A stretch of 64,000 nt of DNA from Saccharomycopsis fibuligera x Saccharomycopsis cf. fibuligera (GCA_001936135.1 CP012809.1:3955501-4019500); one strand, 5' to 3'. Numbered from the stretch's first letter, positions 42,719-56,221 are shown. Translations and numbers: made by a program. The notes: a model not told the origin generated them from the letters alone.

Positions 42719-44486
42719 TAATAATAGTAGCAATAGTAGCTCAAATATAAATTTGAGCAGCCTAGATAATGCCAATGGTAATTCCAATGATAACTTTGGC
42801 ATAAGCAGCAAAAAATCAGAACCCCATTTACCGTCAATGAACCCAAGTCATCCTCAATTGCAGAAAACTGCTAGTGAAACATTACTAAGTTCAAGAAGAA
42901 TGCGGGCCAACACAGTGGGGTTATTAGCCAAGTCTCTGCATACCTATTTGTCATCTAGCGGTTTCTTCTCGGGTAGTAATTCAACATCACCCTTACCGTC
43001 TTTATCAAGTCACGCTAACGGCGCCAATAGCAGCGGCGCTGCTGGTGATACCTCTAATTTGGAAAAATCTAATGCGTATTTTAGAAGATTATCTACTTTA
43101 CCGGAAAAAAAACCAAATTTAAAACAAAAACATAAAATCACATATGTGTCGCGGAAATTGCTATTTTCTTTTAGTGAAATTTACTCAGCATTGAAACGGT
43201 TCAATATCATTGGCAATAATGATAGGGCAGTACAAGAACGTATGGCGGTGATTTTATCCCACGCCAAACGACAAATCAATCATTTAGTAGAAGTATTAGA
43301 AAATGTTGAAGATAAAGATGGTGGAAACAACAACAATAACGACGAAATGGTGATGGTGATGCCAAGGTCACCAGAAGTTATTTGCAGAGTGATAAAGAAA
43401 AATATTGCTGTTTTCAAAGATGTGATGTTTTTTCTAGGTGAGAATTTAGCATTGTTTACTGATAAAGCTGATGTTTGTTTTATTCGGATGTTATTGCTTT
43501 CAATGTTTGGATGCTATAATGAGTTGTACAATGCATGGAGTCTGCTCAGTCTGAGCAGTGAAAATTTGAGCAAAAATAATAAGACAATGCAACAAAAAAA
43601 TCAAAAACAAGCGCAGGTGCAAACAGAACAACAACAGCCAGAACAACAGCAACAACAGCCAGAACAGCAGCAACAACAGCCAATTCAACCAGAATCACAA
43701 GCTCAAATCCAAGACCAACAAGTACCGATACCAATACATATACCACCACCACCACCATCACAGCAACAGCAACAGCAGCAACAGCAACAACAACAACAAC
43801 AACAATCATCCCAATCAGACACGTCATTACAACTTCAGCAAAACATTCAACAGAAACATCAAATATTAGCATCGTCTCAACTAAGTATCCCTGTTGGCAG
43901 CACCAAGTCACATTTAGCTGGTGCACGTATTAGTATCGTTGATCCAAAAGATGACAAATTGTATGCTAGTTCGCAAACCGCTATTACTACGGTGCAAAAA
44001 GTAAGCAAGCTGATTATTGAAATTTTCAGTAAAAACAGCACTAAAGAGCTAGTGAATAACAAGAACGTGGCGAGAGTGGAAGAGTTGTTGAATGCTTGTG
44101 GTAAGATTAAAGAAGTGGCAAGGAAGTTGAATTTAACTCTCGCATTACTTACCAGTAATGGTAACGGTAGTACTACTGGAAATATTACAAATGGTCACGG
44201 TAGAGCTCTAGGAAGTGAAGAACAATACTACAGCTACATTAAAGAACAAGAAAAACATAAACGGGCTTTTTTGGTAGATATTGATAATTTTGTCACAAAT
44301 GTGATTGCCATATTGGGATTACTGAAGGATATGATGAGTGATTTTCCAGAACTATATGGCTTGAGGCTGGATATGTCGTTGTTATCAAAGAACGCAAAAG
44401 GACTTATATCGATTTTCAAGCCAGAGCCTAAGGAGGCGGCGCTGGTGCTGGTGCTGGTGCTGCAAAATCAGAATCAGGTTTATTGA
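42300..44486 (+). CDS. Sog2-family protein lacking leucine-rich repeats, copy B
   Basis: The 728-residue protein carries the same landmarks as copy A: PRSSKRKAFL (about 29-38), YFRRLSTLPE (about 260), SRKLLFSFSEIYSALKRFN (about 282), KRQINHLVEVLENVE (about 322), DVCFIRMLLLSMFGCYNELYNAW (about 390-412), and YGLRLDMSLLSKNAKGLISI near the end. These agree with S. cerevisiae Sog2 slightly better than copy A does, notably NLVEVL and YNAW. Only 28 residues precede the first landmark, so the LRR domain is missing. Asn-rich tracts (about 60-145) and a Gln/Pro-rich tract (about 435-505) come from codon repeats. I infer a duplication that left ARO7 between the copies. The end (LVLVLVLQNQNQVY) is encoded by a short GGTGCT-type repeat and may have drifted. 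Confidence 0.72.
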
Positions 44487-46109
44487 GGCTGAGAAAGGAA
44501 AATTGTGGTCTGGCCGGCTTGTGTATACCTTTCGATTACGGTGAACAGCTCATCTTCAAATGCTATGTTACACTATTTTAATATGTGTTTATACATATCA
44601 GCACATAAAGCTATATACGCAATGTATTCGTAGATTGATCTGATCAAGAACAACATCAAAACCGAAATCAAAGCCAAAAGTCTAGACCTCGACTTTGACC
44701 TCAACTCAAACTAGACGTCAAGGTAATGTATTCCTTACAAATTGGTCTCCATACATTACGTATACGTAGATGTACAACAAATAACGCTACGGCGTATTGC
44801 TGCTGCTTGTGCACTATACATCACAATGAATCCTTTTATCAGTTGGTTCTAATCGAAGCATCAGCCTATAGTATACTCACTATGTTAATCTAAATCAAAG
44901 CACACTATCATATATATCAAGTTTATGGAGAAAAGTCGGCGAAACTGCAAAAAAATCCGCACCATGCAGCACCAAGCCGTTCAATACATTTCCTTGCGTG
45001 TTATTGCGTCTGTATCACAGTCTCTCAATCAATTCGTTTCTCAACGTTCAAATATTGCGTGTCAAAAAACATAAACTTAGTCCTTAAAACTTTTTCCAAA
45101 GAATCTTTTGTTTTGAAGTTAATTATGTGCCATTTTGTCAATGGCTTAAGCTGGCTGTTAGTCGCTGCTGCTGCTGTGTGTATATACTATTTTGTGCGCA
45201 CAGCGTCGGCCACTAATGGCAGAAAACCTAGCGCTGGTGCTAAAACTTTAGTGGTTACTCATCTTCATCACTATTTTTTTTTCTCTTTTTCAACGAAAGA
45301 TCATGGTAGACAACCAATTGTATATAGCTCACTGTATATACGCTCAATCCGCCAGTTTATAGGTTAACGGAGGACGGTCCAGCCGTTCGGTTAGTCCTTT
45401 CATTGTATGTAGTTTTGTTGCTTTTCTTTTTCTTTTATCGGGGCTGCTTGCATTGCATGCAATGCTGCTTATCTTCCCTTGATAAGCCAATTGTTCAGCG
45501 TAATCAGCAAACTTACAACATCCAGCTTTTATAGATAGCATCTACGCTAGCACATACATATCTGCTGCCCTCCAACTGAAAGTACCTCGGCGATGAGCGA
45601 CGTTGCTGCACAACTGGGCCATGTTATGTTCCATGGTCGATGCATGGGGGCTACCGTTCCAAAGATCAGCAGCCTGGGACTGTCCTCATTGGCTGAAAGG
45701 TCTTTAAACGCTAAGTGATTGAGTAATTGATCGATTGTCAAAAATTGGTACGCATATACCTGCTAAGCGAACCATTGAAATTTTCCTTATGTGTATCGTA
45801 TTGTATGGCTGAGCTAAATTACATGTATTATAGACGCTTTTTTTTCTATAACTTTATATAAAGCCGCTGTTTCCCCCCCTTTAATTTCATTGTAATTTTA
45901 CAACCATTTAGTCTTTTTCTGCTAATACTAATTTTGTCTTTACGATAGCTAGCCAGAAGTACCGTTCCCAGTTACATTAATCGTTATACATTACCCACCA
46001 ACATAGCAAGTTGTTGTTCGTTCTCTCCTTGAATTATTGTCAAGTCAAATCAATATAGCCTGCAACACCTAAGGAAAACTAATTTACACAAATACCTCAA
46101 TTCCAAAAA
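44487..46109. promoter_or_regulatory. Intergenic region with DUR3 promoter
   Basis: This 1.6-kb stretch has no credible gene. It holds a 16-bp perfect palindrome (45450-45465), immediately followed by an inverted GATA pair (45468-45486), and T/A-rich DNA up to the DUR3 start. An ORF at 45059-45367 lacks similarity. Confidence 0.5.
45450..45486. promoter_or_regulatory. 16-bp palindrome and inverted GATA pair upstream of DUR3
   Basis: GCATTGCATGCAATGC (45450-45465) is a perfect palindrome. CTTATC at 45468-45473 and GATAAG at 45481-45486 form an inverted GATA pair separated by seven bases. GATA factors (Gln3/Gat1) control urea permease genes in yeasts. The distance to the ATG is about 620 bp. 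Confidence 0.5.
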
Positions 46110-46509
46110 ATGTCACTTGAGATTCCCCTTTCTCAGGGCGTCGGTTACGGCGTGGTAGTAGGCGTGGGTTTTGCCTTCTCCGTGGGGATGATCCTCACTA
46201 CTTTGGTACTTAGAAGATACCAAAAGGAAATCATTACTGCTGAAGAGTTTGCTACTGCTGGCAGAAGCGTTAAGACTGGGTTGGTTTCTGCTGCTGTTGT
46301 TTCATCTTGGTGTTGGGCTGCTACTTTGTATGTATTTTTTGCGGTTTTCAGAAATGTTATGCCTGCCATCATACTGATCAAAATACTAACTTTACTTCTC
46401 CTCCAGGCTTCAATCGAGTATGTGTTTTGTCTATACTTGATTTTCTACCCTGTTATCCTTTTATTATGCATTATCAGACCGCTTATCTTGCGTCGCAGAT
46501 CGTTTGTTT

Positions 46510-46541
<32 letters not shown>

Positions 46542-48720
46542 CAATGCCAAATTAAGCATTTTGCGTACCTCTTATACCGCCAACCAGAAGTTGGTTTGTT
46601 TCGTTTCATTTCGTTTGGTTTTTTTCTTCACCATAACATCAACAGCATTTTTAATTCTACTGTGTCTCTCTGCCCACTTTACTAACAATTAAACTTTAGG
46701 TACACAAGCTTACAAAAATGGTATTAGCGGTCCTTTCTTTTATGCTGCCGGTGCTACTGTACAAATTATTCTTTTTGCCTTTCTTGCCATCAAGGCCAAA
46801 CAATTAGCTCCTGAAGCTCACACATATTTAGAAATCATCAAAGTTCGTTATGGCAAAGCTGCTCATTGTGTGTTTATGTTTTTTGCCATTGCTACCAACA
46901 TCCTCGTCACCGCAATGCTTTTAACTGGTGGATCTGCGGTCATTAGTGATTTGACAGGAATGCATTCTGTTGCTGCCTGCTTCCTTTTGCCTTTGGGAGT
47001 CACCATCTATACTCTTTTTGGTGGGATCAAGGCAACTTTCCTTACCGATTATATCCACACTGTGGCAATCGTGGTAATTGTGATGACTTTTGCATTTAAT
47101 GCGTTTGCCATCAGCGACAAGTTAGGATCTCCTAAGGCAGTTTGGAAGCTTGTTACTCAACGAGCAATCACTGATCCAGTGGATGGTAATGCGGATGGCT
47201 CATACTTGACTATGCATTCCAAATCTGGCGGTATTTTCTTTGTCATCAACATTATTGGTAATTTTGGTACTGTTTTCCTTGATAACGGATACTGGAATAA
47301 AGCAATTGCTTCTTCCCCAGCTAGTGCATTGCCAGGGTATGTGCTCGGCGGTCTTGCATGGTTTGCGTTACCATGGTTCACATCCACCACTATGGGTCTC
47401 GTTTGCTTAGCCCTTGAAAACCATCCGTCTTTCCCAACTTATCCAAACAAGCTTAGTGCTGATCAAGTCAGTGCCGGCCTTGTTTTGCCTAATGCTGCAG
47501 TTGCTCTCATGGGTAAAGGTGGTGCTGCTGCTACGTTGATTATTATCTTTATGGCAGTGACGTCTGCCATGTCGGCTGAACTTATTGCCGTTTCATCCAT
47601 CTTCACTTATGATATTTATCGTGAGTACATTAACCCTCGTGCTACTGGTAAAACTTTGATTTACATGTCACATTCGGCAGTGATTATTTTTGCCCTTTCC
47701 ATGGCTGGATTCTCCGTGGGTCTTTATTATGCGGGTGTGCTGATGGGTTACTTGTATGAGTTAATGGGCATTATAATTGGATCCGCAGTGGGACCGTGTG
47801 CCGCTACTATGCTTTCATCAAAACAAAACAAACAAGCAGCCATTTTTTCACCAATTTTGGGTACAGTGTGTGCTATTGCTTGTTGGTTGGGCGCTACGAA
47901 AGGATTAGAAGGTAGCGTTACTTATGAAAATACTTTTGCTGATAAGCCAATGCTTATTGGAAATGTGGTGGCTTTGTTATCTCCAGCAATTTTCATTCCT
48001 TTGTTGACTTTGATTTTTAAGCCTCAAAATTTTGACTGGGAATTGCTTAAGAATATTAAAAGAGTTGATGAGACTGAGGAAATTATGGAAGCAACGGTGC
48101 CAGAAGGTATGCTTGGTGATACTGAAAGACAACAACCAAATGGAAGCACAGAGAAATTAGACCAATCGGGTGGTGTTACTGCTAACAGCAACAACAATGA
48201 TAGTAATAATAATGGCTGTGCAGAAATGATGCCAATCAGCACTTATGTCACTGCTCACCTTGCTACTAAGCAAAAAGAAGAAGCACTTGCTGCTGAACAA
48301 GAACATTTGAGACTAGCTTCGCGCAAGGCAGGTTACATTTGTATGGGACTCACATTGGCATTCCTCATATTATGGCCAATGCCAATGTACGGCACATCTT
48401 ATGTTTTCAGCGAACGTTTTTTTACAGGCTGGATTGTGGTGGGGTTTATTTGGATCTTTTTTACTGGATTTGTTGTTTGTGTTTATCCAGTGGTAGAAGG
48501 CCGCCATGGTATTTGGTTCTCTTTGAAGGGAATTTATTGGGATTTGACTGGCCAAGGTTACAAGTTGAGACAGTATCAGGAAAGACATTTTGAAGAATTA
48601 CATGTGGTCAAATCACAAGTTTCAGCAAAGATTCATCAAAGAGATGAAAGCCAAGAAGTTGATGAGGATGAAGAAGGAGTGGTGCCAATTAATGAAGAGG
48701 TTAACGAAAAGCGGTCTTAG
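46110..48720 (+). CDS. DUR3: Urea/polyamine permease Dur3, three exons including an 11-nt microexon
   Basis: Exons are 46110-46327, 46407-46417 (11 nt) and 46700-48720, giving 749 aa. Intron 1 (79 nt) starts GTATGT, has TACTAAC at 46384-46390 and ends CAG. Intron 2 (282 nt) starts GTATGT, holds a T30 run, has TACTAAC at 46680-46686 and ends TAG. Skipping the microexon gives a stop ten codons later. Including it yields [29 protein letters not shown], the family sequence. The protein is a sodium:solute-symporter-fold transporter with about 15 membrane segments, near the 735 aa of S. cerevisiae Dur3. It imports urea for use as a nitrogen source. The CTG codon at 47740-47742 (AGV-CTG-MGYLYE) aligns with a residue I recall as Ser, supporting CTG-to-Ser decoding. 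An acidic, Asn-rich cytosolic loop lies near residues 515-560. Confidence 0.9.
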
Positions 48721-50135
48721 AGTTTCTCATTTTAGCTCCTATTTGTTTTATCAACTAACTTTCTTTACTTTATTCTATTTAATTGTTTTCTTTTTTATAC
48801 CTTTTGTGGTCTAGTTTTTTATGGTTGTTGTTTGTTTTTCATGTGGTTTCACCTGTTTTTATTTTTAATGATATGTTTTTGATTTTGTCACCAGCTACTC
48901 TTTCCTGTTTATTTTTTTTCTTTATACAGGCTTTAATTGATTTTACTGTACTCTATCAACAGTTATATTCAATGCTTGGTTCAGTTATGTGTTTATCTTT
49001 TCAAAACACTGCAGATTTTTTTTACAATATAGACTACAACTTGCCGTAACGCTATCTTTTATCATGAATGTTAGAACCCTAGCATGTTAGAGAAAACCAG
49101 AATACAACTACTGCTGTGAACTATTCATTCACATTCCTAGCTTTCCGTTTTTCATTTATGGTTTGTAAATTACCTTTTATGCAAGGGCCCCTAGAGCCGA
49201 ACTAGCTTGGACATACTTTATAAACAAAGATGCCTATAGTGCCGGGTGCTCTTTCTGTAGGCAAACTAGGATCTAGTGGCAAGAGGTGAATTGCTGCTTG
49301 GTTTTGTTGGTGGGTTAGTAGGGTTGCTATAGGACACGATATAGTGGTCAAGACTGTAGATTCATCATTTCCGTGTACTGCTCATAATATCTTACAATGA
49401 TTTAACCTTCTTAAGCGTCATTATCTCAGCCTGTAACTATGTTGCCTATCTTACTATTGACTTGCAATGCCCTTTTTTTTGTACTAACCATGGTCGGCTT
49501 CAATCACCGCCACACTATATCCCTCAAATCCAACATATAGTGTTGTTAAAAAAAACAAAAAAACAAAAAAGAAAAAACAGCCTACATTAGCACAAAGGGA
49601 AGATGTGGAGAAGCGAATTGCATGTATAATATAATTCTTTGCATATTTCCATATTGTTTAGTGAAGGACGATGTAAAGCAGAGAAGTAGTTGACAATTTA
49701 AACAAGTTTATATGTATTTCAGAGAAAAACGGGAAGATAAATAGAATTCATCTTTCCAGAATAAGTTAGAAAACAAAAGAAAAGTATTAACAAAAATGCG
49801 ACACCATTGAAAAAAAAAAAAAAAAAAAAAAAAAGGAAAAAGAAAAAGCAGGAATAAGAAGCAATTTTGAATATTCAAATTGAATCGTAAAGTCATGAGA
49901 GAGAATAAAACAAAACAGGAAAAAGGAAAAAAGAAAGAAAACAAAATAAGAAGTAATTCTTGACCGGCCCACTATGCCACCAGTGGGCAGTGCCTATCTA
50001 AAAACAAAAAGACAAACCATTAACTATTAAACAATGTGAAAAACGACCAATAAAAAACAAAAGAGGAAGAAAAAGAAAAAGAAAAAGAAAAAGAAAAAAT
50101 ATAAATAAACAATTTCAAATCAACCACGAGTTTTT
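48721..50135. other. Convergent 3' intergenic region DUR3 / SulP
   Basis: This 1.4 kb has no credible gene. The left side is T-rich after DUR3. The right side is A-rich, with an A24 run near 49810 and a (GAAAAA)n array at 50068-50099, both likely in 3' UTR or terminator DNA of the transporter gene. No RNA gene is recognised in the more balanced middle part (49180-49400). Confidence 0.45.
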
Positions 50136-53003
50136 TCAAATATAAGCCCTTTTACTATTAATCCGATTCTTTCTTGCTTCGCATTCACTAACCACCCTAA
50201 GTGCATCATCAATACTAGTATAAAATCCATCTCCAAGGCCAATTGAATAATTAGTAGTCGAATTAGTGGGCAACAAGTATTCCAAATCGTTTTTGTTTCC
50301 ATTACCACTAGCACCATTGCCAATGCCACCATCAGCACCTCCGGGACTTAGCGCGCCAATGCCATTGTTATTATTACTGTTGCTATTTTTTCTTGAAGAT
50401 GAGCTGCCGGTTGGGTTTGGAAAGCTGTGAATGCCGGAATTTCCGTCACTGTAGTCTAGTACCATTGCTGCTGAATTGGCATGACGAAGCGATGGCAACA
50501 GGGTGACGTTACTATTGCTGTTGATGCCGTTGTTGTTATGTGCTGACAGCAAAGCGGCAACCGTGCTAGCAGTTGTAGTTGTCTTTGCGTTTGTGTTAGC
50601 AAGCGCAGTAGGGGGCACAGTGGTTGGAGAAAAAGCAGTAGCAGACTGACCAATAGAACCAGTGAGATTGTTATTAGAAATGATTGAATTAGAAAACAAC
50701 AACCCACCATGTTTTTCTAACGCTTTTTTGACAATTTTGGCAATCCCACTATCCACCAAATTTTTACGTAATTTCAAGTCAAATGGGATTCTTGAAAATA
50801 AAATAATGAAGTCATGTTTGTAATAATTTAACACAATTTCATACAAGGTAAGCGTAGCCGAAGAGTCAAGCAGTGTCATGTTTTTGCAATCGATAATAAT
50901 GTATTTAATCTTATCGTTGCCTAGTAACGTAGGCTGAGATGGATGAATGTTCAAGGATCCATATTTTTCCACTCTTTTGAGTCGAAGTTTGAGTTCATTG
51001 GAATTGGCGAAAATCAATGGTTCGGTAATTTTTACTACTAGACAGTGTTCAATGTTTTCCAATTGGTTAACAACGTCATCTAATCCAGATTCTAGATCGT
51101 CATTAGTCGTGTCAATGCCACCGATGCCAGGAGTGACGGGAGAGGTAGTTACGCCGCCAGTTGTAACGCCGCTGTAAATACCACTGTTGTTTTTGAATCT
51201 GCTGCGCAAAACATCAAAATTTTCCTCAATAAACTCATCGGCGTTTCTAAAAATGTTAGTCTTTGGCACTCTACCAAGAATTTGAATCTTAGTTCTTGTG
51301 GAAAACTTAATGACTTTGATAACTGACAATCCAATTCCCAAAGAGATACCAATTTCCGGAGACCAGAACAAAGTTGACAACACAATTAAAAAAAAAATGC
51401 CAATCTCATCATAACCTTTGATGCGCCAGTAAAACTTGAGATTTTCAGGGCTTTCCTCAATCAAACTGAGCCCCACCGAGGAAATAATGCAAGCTAAGAT
51501 GCATTCAGGCAAGTAGTAGAAAATATTCAAGAAAAACACATAAAAGATTAACGTAATGAGGGATAAAATAATACCGCTAAGTTGAGTCTTTGCCGTCAAA
51601 GAATTTATTTTTGATCTACCATAGCCGCCAAAACAAGGCAACATGGAGAAAAAAGAACCAACAATATTGCATGCCCCAAGAGCCACTAATTCTCTGTTAA
51701 GGGAAAAATCAACATTAAGTTGGTTTTCCAAAGCTTTAGTGGCAGTGCTAGATTCAAAGAAACCTAAAACTGAACAAATGAATGCAGTAGAGAAACATTT
51801 TTTTAGAAGTCTCAAATTTTGCCAAGTCACTGGAAGATGAAGGTCGCTGTGTTTATTATGTTTGTTGGTGTTGACAATGAAACTATCTTTTTGTTGTTGA
51901 CCTTGATCAAAATACTTGCCAATAATGGTAACTCCTTCTTTGTCCCAATGATAATGGCTGGATAAGATAATTGAAATAATGACTACCATTAAAATTTCAG
52001 GGAAAAAATTAAGCCGACCGAATCTTTTTGGGTTGCGTTTGATCAATTGTTTCTTTGCATGCCTTGTAACGAATAGCGCGGCAAACGCCACCGCAGAAAT
52101 TTTAGCTGTCAATGAATGCACTAAATCGAGATTGCTAACAATAAAACGTAGCTTATCAATTGTGCTTGGGTCGACTTCATGCATTTCTTCAAAGAATTGT
52201 GCAAGTCCAAGTTGGGTGAGCAATTCAGTGACAATCATTAATATCCCAATAGCAGAAATGAACCCATTGAGCAAGCCTTGAGACACAACATTGCCTAGGA
52301 AGCCAAACCGGAAAAGGCCACTGAAAAGTAAAACCAACCCAGAAGTCAAAGTTAAAGCACTAAGTACTTCAATAAAGGTCAAGTTTTTTGTGTTGTTGTG
52401 AAGTAGTGCTTCAATAGAGCTTCCAACTATCAATGAAACAGCAGCTTCGGGTCCGGTGATTAGATATGAACAGGAGCCCAATATGGAGTAAACCACCGGA
52501 CTGACAATGATACCATAGAGTCCATTTTTGACATCGACATGGGCTAAAGTGGAAAATGAAATGACTAAAGGAATTTGGAATGAAGCTAGAGAGAATCCAG
52601 CAATCAAATCACCGATAATGTTTTGTTTGAAATTGTAATTTGGCAACCATGACAAAATCGGGAAGTAGTATGAAAGGTAAGTTAAGGAGTCAGTCACTTT
52701 GTCATTGTTTGTGAATTTGTTTTTAGTGATGCTGAAAGAGTCATAAGAATGAGATTGATCACTTGTGAGTGAAGTTATAGACGTAGAAGATGACGAGTGG
52801 AAAAGTGTTGGTTTTGTGGTGCGCTTGGTGGCGGCTGATGCTGACGCTGACGCTGACGCTGATGCTGATGCTGACGCTACTGCTGCCGCTGAGGATGCTG
52901 CTGCTGAGGGAATCCGCAACTTTGCATTGGAGGAGTTTGACGTAAGCAAAGGTCGCTTAGAGATCAATGGTGTATTCTCGTCCAAGTTGTTATCTTTGGA
53001 CAT
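50136..53003 (-). CDS. SulP/SLC26-family transporter with STAS domain (YPR003C-like)
   Basis: The 955-residue membrane protein begins with a Ser/Ala-rich cytosolic tail that includes an (Ala-Ser)n tract. The SulP core follows: LAGFSLASFQIPLVISF-type segment, YLITGPEAAVSLIVG, FGFLGNVVSQGLLNGFISAIG, SSTATKALENQLN, NRELVALGACNIVGSFFSMLPCFGGYGRSKIN. A STAS domain (about 680-790) closes the conserved part, before a 150-aa Asn/Ser/Thr-rich tail that ends near FYTSIDDALRVVSECEARK. These segments follow S. cerevisiae YPR003C closely as I recall it, more than the sulfate permeases Sul1/Sul2 or vacuolar YGR125W. The substrate is therefore uncertain, and I do not assign sulfate. The C-terminal extension makes it about 200 aa longer than YPR003C (754 aa). 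Confidence 0.8.
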   Translation of the reverse strand: MSKDNNLDENTPLISKRPLLTSNSSNAKLRIPSAAASSAAAVASASASASASASASAATKRTTKPTLFHSSSSTSITSLTSDQSHSYDSFSITKNKFTNNDKVTDSLTYLSYYFPILSWLPNYNFKQNIIGDLIAGFSLASFQIPLVISFSTLAHVDVKNGLYGIIVSPVVYSILGSCSYLITGPEAAVSLIVGSSIEALLHNNTKNLTFIEVLSALTLTSGLVLLFSGLFRFGFLGNVVSQGLLNGFISAIGILMIVTELLTQLGLAQFFEEMHEVDPSTIDKLRFIVSNLDLVHSLTAKISAVAFAALFVTRHAKKQLIKRNPKRFGRLNFFPEILMVVIISIILSSHYHWDKEGVTIIGKYFDQGQQQKDSFIVNTNKHNKHSDLHLPVTWQNLRLLKKCFSTAFICSVLGFFESSTATKALENQLNVDFSLNRELVALGACNIVGSFFSMLPCFGGYGRSKINSLTAKTQLSGIILSLITLIFYVFFLNIFYYLPECILACIISSVGLSLIEESPENLKFYWRIKGYDEIGIFFLIVLSTLFWSPEIGISLGIGLSVIKVIKFSTRTKIQILGRVPKTNIFRNADEFIEENFDVLRSRFKNNSGIYSGVTTGGVTTSPVTPGIGGIDTTNDDLESGLDDVVNQLENIEHCLVVKITEPLIFANSNELKLRLKRVEKYGSLNIHPSQPTLLGNDKIKYIIIDCKNMTLLDSSATLTLYEIVLNYYKHDFIILFSRIPFDLKLRKNLVDSGIAKIVKKALEKHGGLLFSNSIISNNNLTGSIGQSATAFSPTTVPPTALANTNAKTTTTASTVAALLSAHNNNGINSNSNVTLLPSLRHANSAAMVLDYSDGNSGIHSFPNPTGSSSSRKNSNSNNNNGIGALSPGGADGGIGNGASGNGNKNDLEYLLPTNSTTNYSIGLGDGFYTSIDDALRVVSECEARKNRINSKRAYI

Positions 53004-53111
53004 TGTGCAAAGTGAGTGAGTGAGTGAGTGAGAGTGAAAAGTGAAAAGAAAAGCGAAAGTCTGATATGAAATATACTAAAAACATGAAAACGGCAAAAAT
53101 TTTAGGGGAAT

Positions 53112-53150
<39 letters not shown>

Positions 53151-53611
53151 ACCTACTTGGAGATATCTGGTCAACTAGTAACAGGATAAAATGCGACCGA
53201 TGAGCACTGCTGATCCAAGTCAAAGGAAAGTAAGACGCTGACGTTCCTTTGCTGTCCACTGCTATCCGCACGCACCGGGCACTCAACGTCTACTGACCGA
53301 GGGGCTGGCCTCACGCACTAACCGCCGCACTGGATCCTGGTTACGAGCCCCTAGCTTTGGCGTTTGTATTGCTGTGCAAACAAGATGAGACGGTCGGAGA
53401 TGTGAATGGGCAGCGCCACATAGTGGCAAACTGAAAAGATGAGAATTCTACAACAGGATATTTGAAACCAAAACATAAAACAAAAGACTTCGTTACTAAT
53501 ATACACTCGTGATGGAGAACAGAAAATTAACTAATAAAACAATCAGATAAAAAGACAAAAAAAAAAGTTTAGAAAAAAAGAAACATTAAAACCCAACCGC
53601 AATCATCAAGC
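53004..53611. promoter_or_regulatory. Intergenic region, SulP promoter / H3 3' side
   Basis: Next to the transporter start lies (GAGT)n at about 53013-53030 and an alternating (TA)n run at 53116-53148. The H3-proximal part (53540-53600) is A-rich and probably contains the H3 3' end. No gene is seen. Confidence 0.5.
53116..53148. repeat. (TA)n microsatellite, 33 nt
   Basis: An uninterrupted alternating T-A run about 115 bp upstream of the SulP transporter ATG. Confidence 0.9.
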
Positions 53612-55300
<1,689 letters not shown>

Positions 55301-56221
55301 ACAAGCTTATGTTTTTCAATATTTCTGTACTATTACGAACACAAGTTTTTCATCTGCGGGAAATTCTCTCATACAACAATAACAACAAACTGAAAGGACC
55401 GGTATATAAATCTGAACGATTTTGGTTTCTTTTTTTTTAGGTTTCGAAAGTTCGGTTGCTTGGGTTCTATTTTTTCCCTTCTTGATTTCCAATTCTGGTG
55501 TGTATTTTTGAGCGTATTTTTTATTCTTTTTATTACGATATAGGTTTGGGTTTTAATTTATTATGTTTATGTTTTTAAAAAAATTTTTTTTTCTTGTTTC
55601 GTAGCTCTCATTTGGTGAGTGTCTCAGTGACTGCGGCGATGTTGGGAATGCCCGCTTTGAGTCAATAAAAAAAGTTAAATTTTACAAGGGTGAGCTGTTA
55701 TTTCAAAAGCGGCGATAGTAAATTTTGGAGGAGTCCCCGTGATTTGCACTGCTGAAAATTCAAATGCTACCGGCTTGCCCGTCAAGGGCTATATATCATA
55801 TATTGGCATTAATAAAACGCCAAATGTGACCTTTTGAGTTCAGCGAATGGTATTGTTTTCTTGTTTGTTAGCTGTACCTTTCGTAGAAGCTTGCTGATGG
55901 AAGAAGACATTACTCGATGCTCTATTGATGCAGAAAATGTAGACACCAGTGGCCACTGGGCGCAGATGAGAGTAATTTGAAGTTTGTTACTGGATCTGCT
56001 ATGATATTTGCCATCCGCACAACAATGAAAAGAGTAGCGCTCTCAATGTTGCTAAAGATGTGATACAAAAAGTGGAAGGTGAATCAACCCATATACTAAC
56101 TAGCTACAACAGACTTTGAAACAGTTCCTCTTTTTCAATGCATAATGCAAATAAACCTAGCTCATTTCTATTACAAGATTACAAAACAATCTATTTCAAC
56201 TATCCTTTTCTCAAAAAAAAT
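55301..56221. other. Convergent 3' intergenic region H4 / ARP1
   Basis: This 0.9 kb lies between converging H4 and ARP1. It has T runs near 55430 and 55575-55592. No gene or RNA is recognised. Confidence 0.45.

Noticed and set aside
45059-45367. 102-codon ORF with a hydrophobic stretch upstream of DUR3
   Set aside because: It is low complexity with poly-Phe and Ala runs, has no recognisable family, and lies in the DUR3 upstream region.
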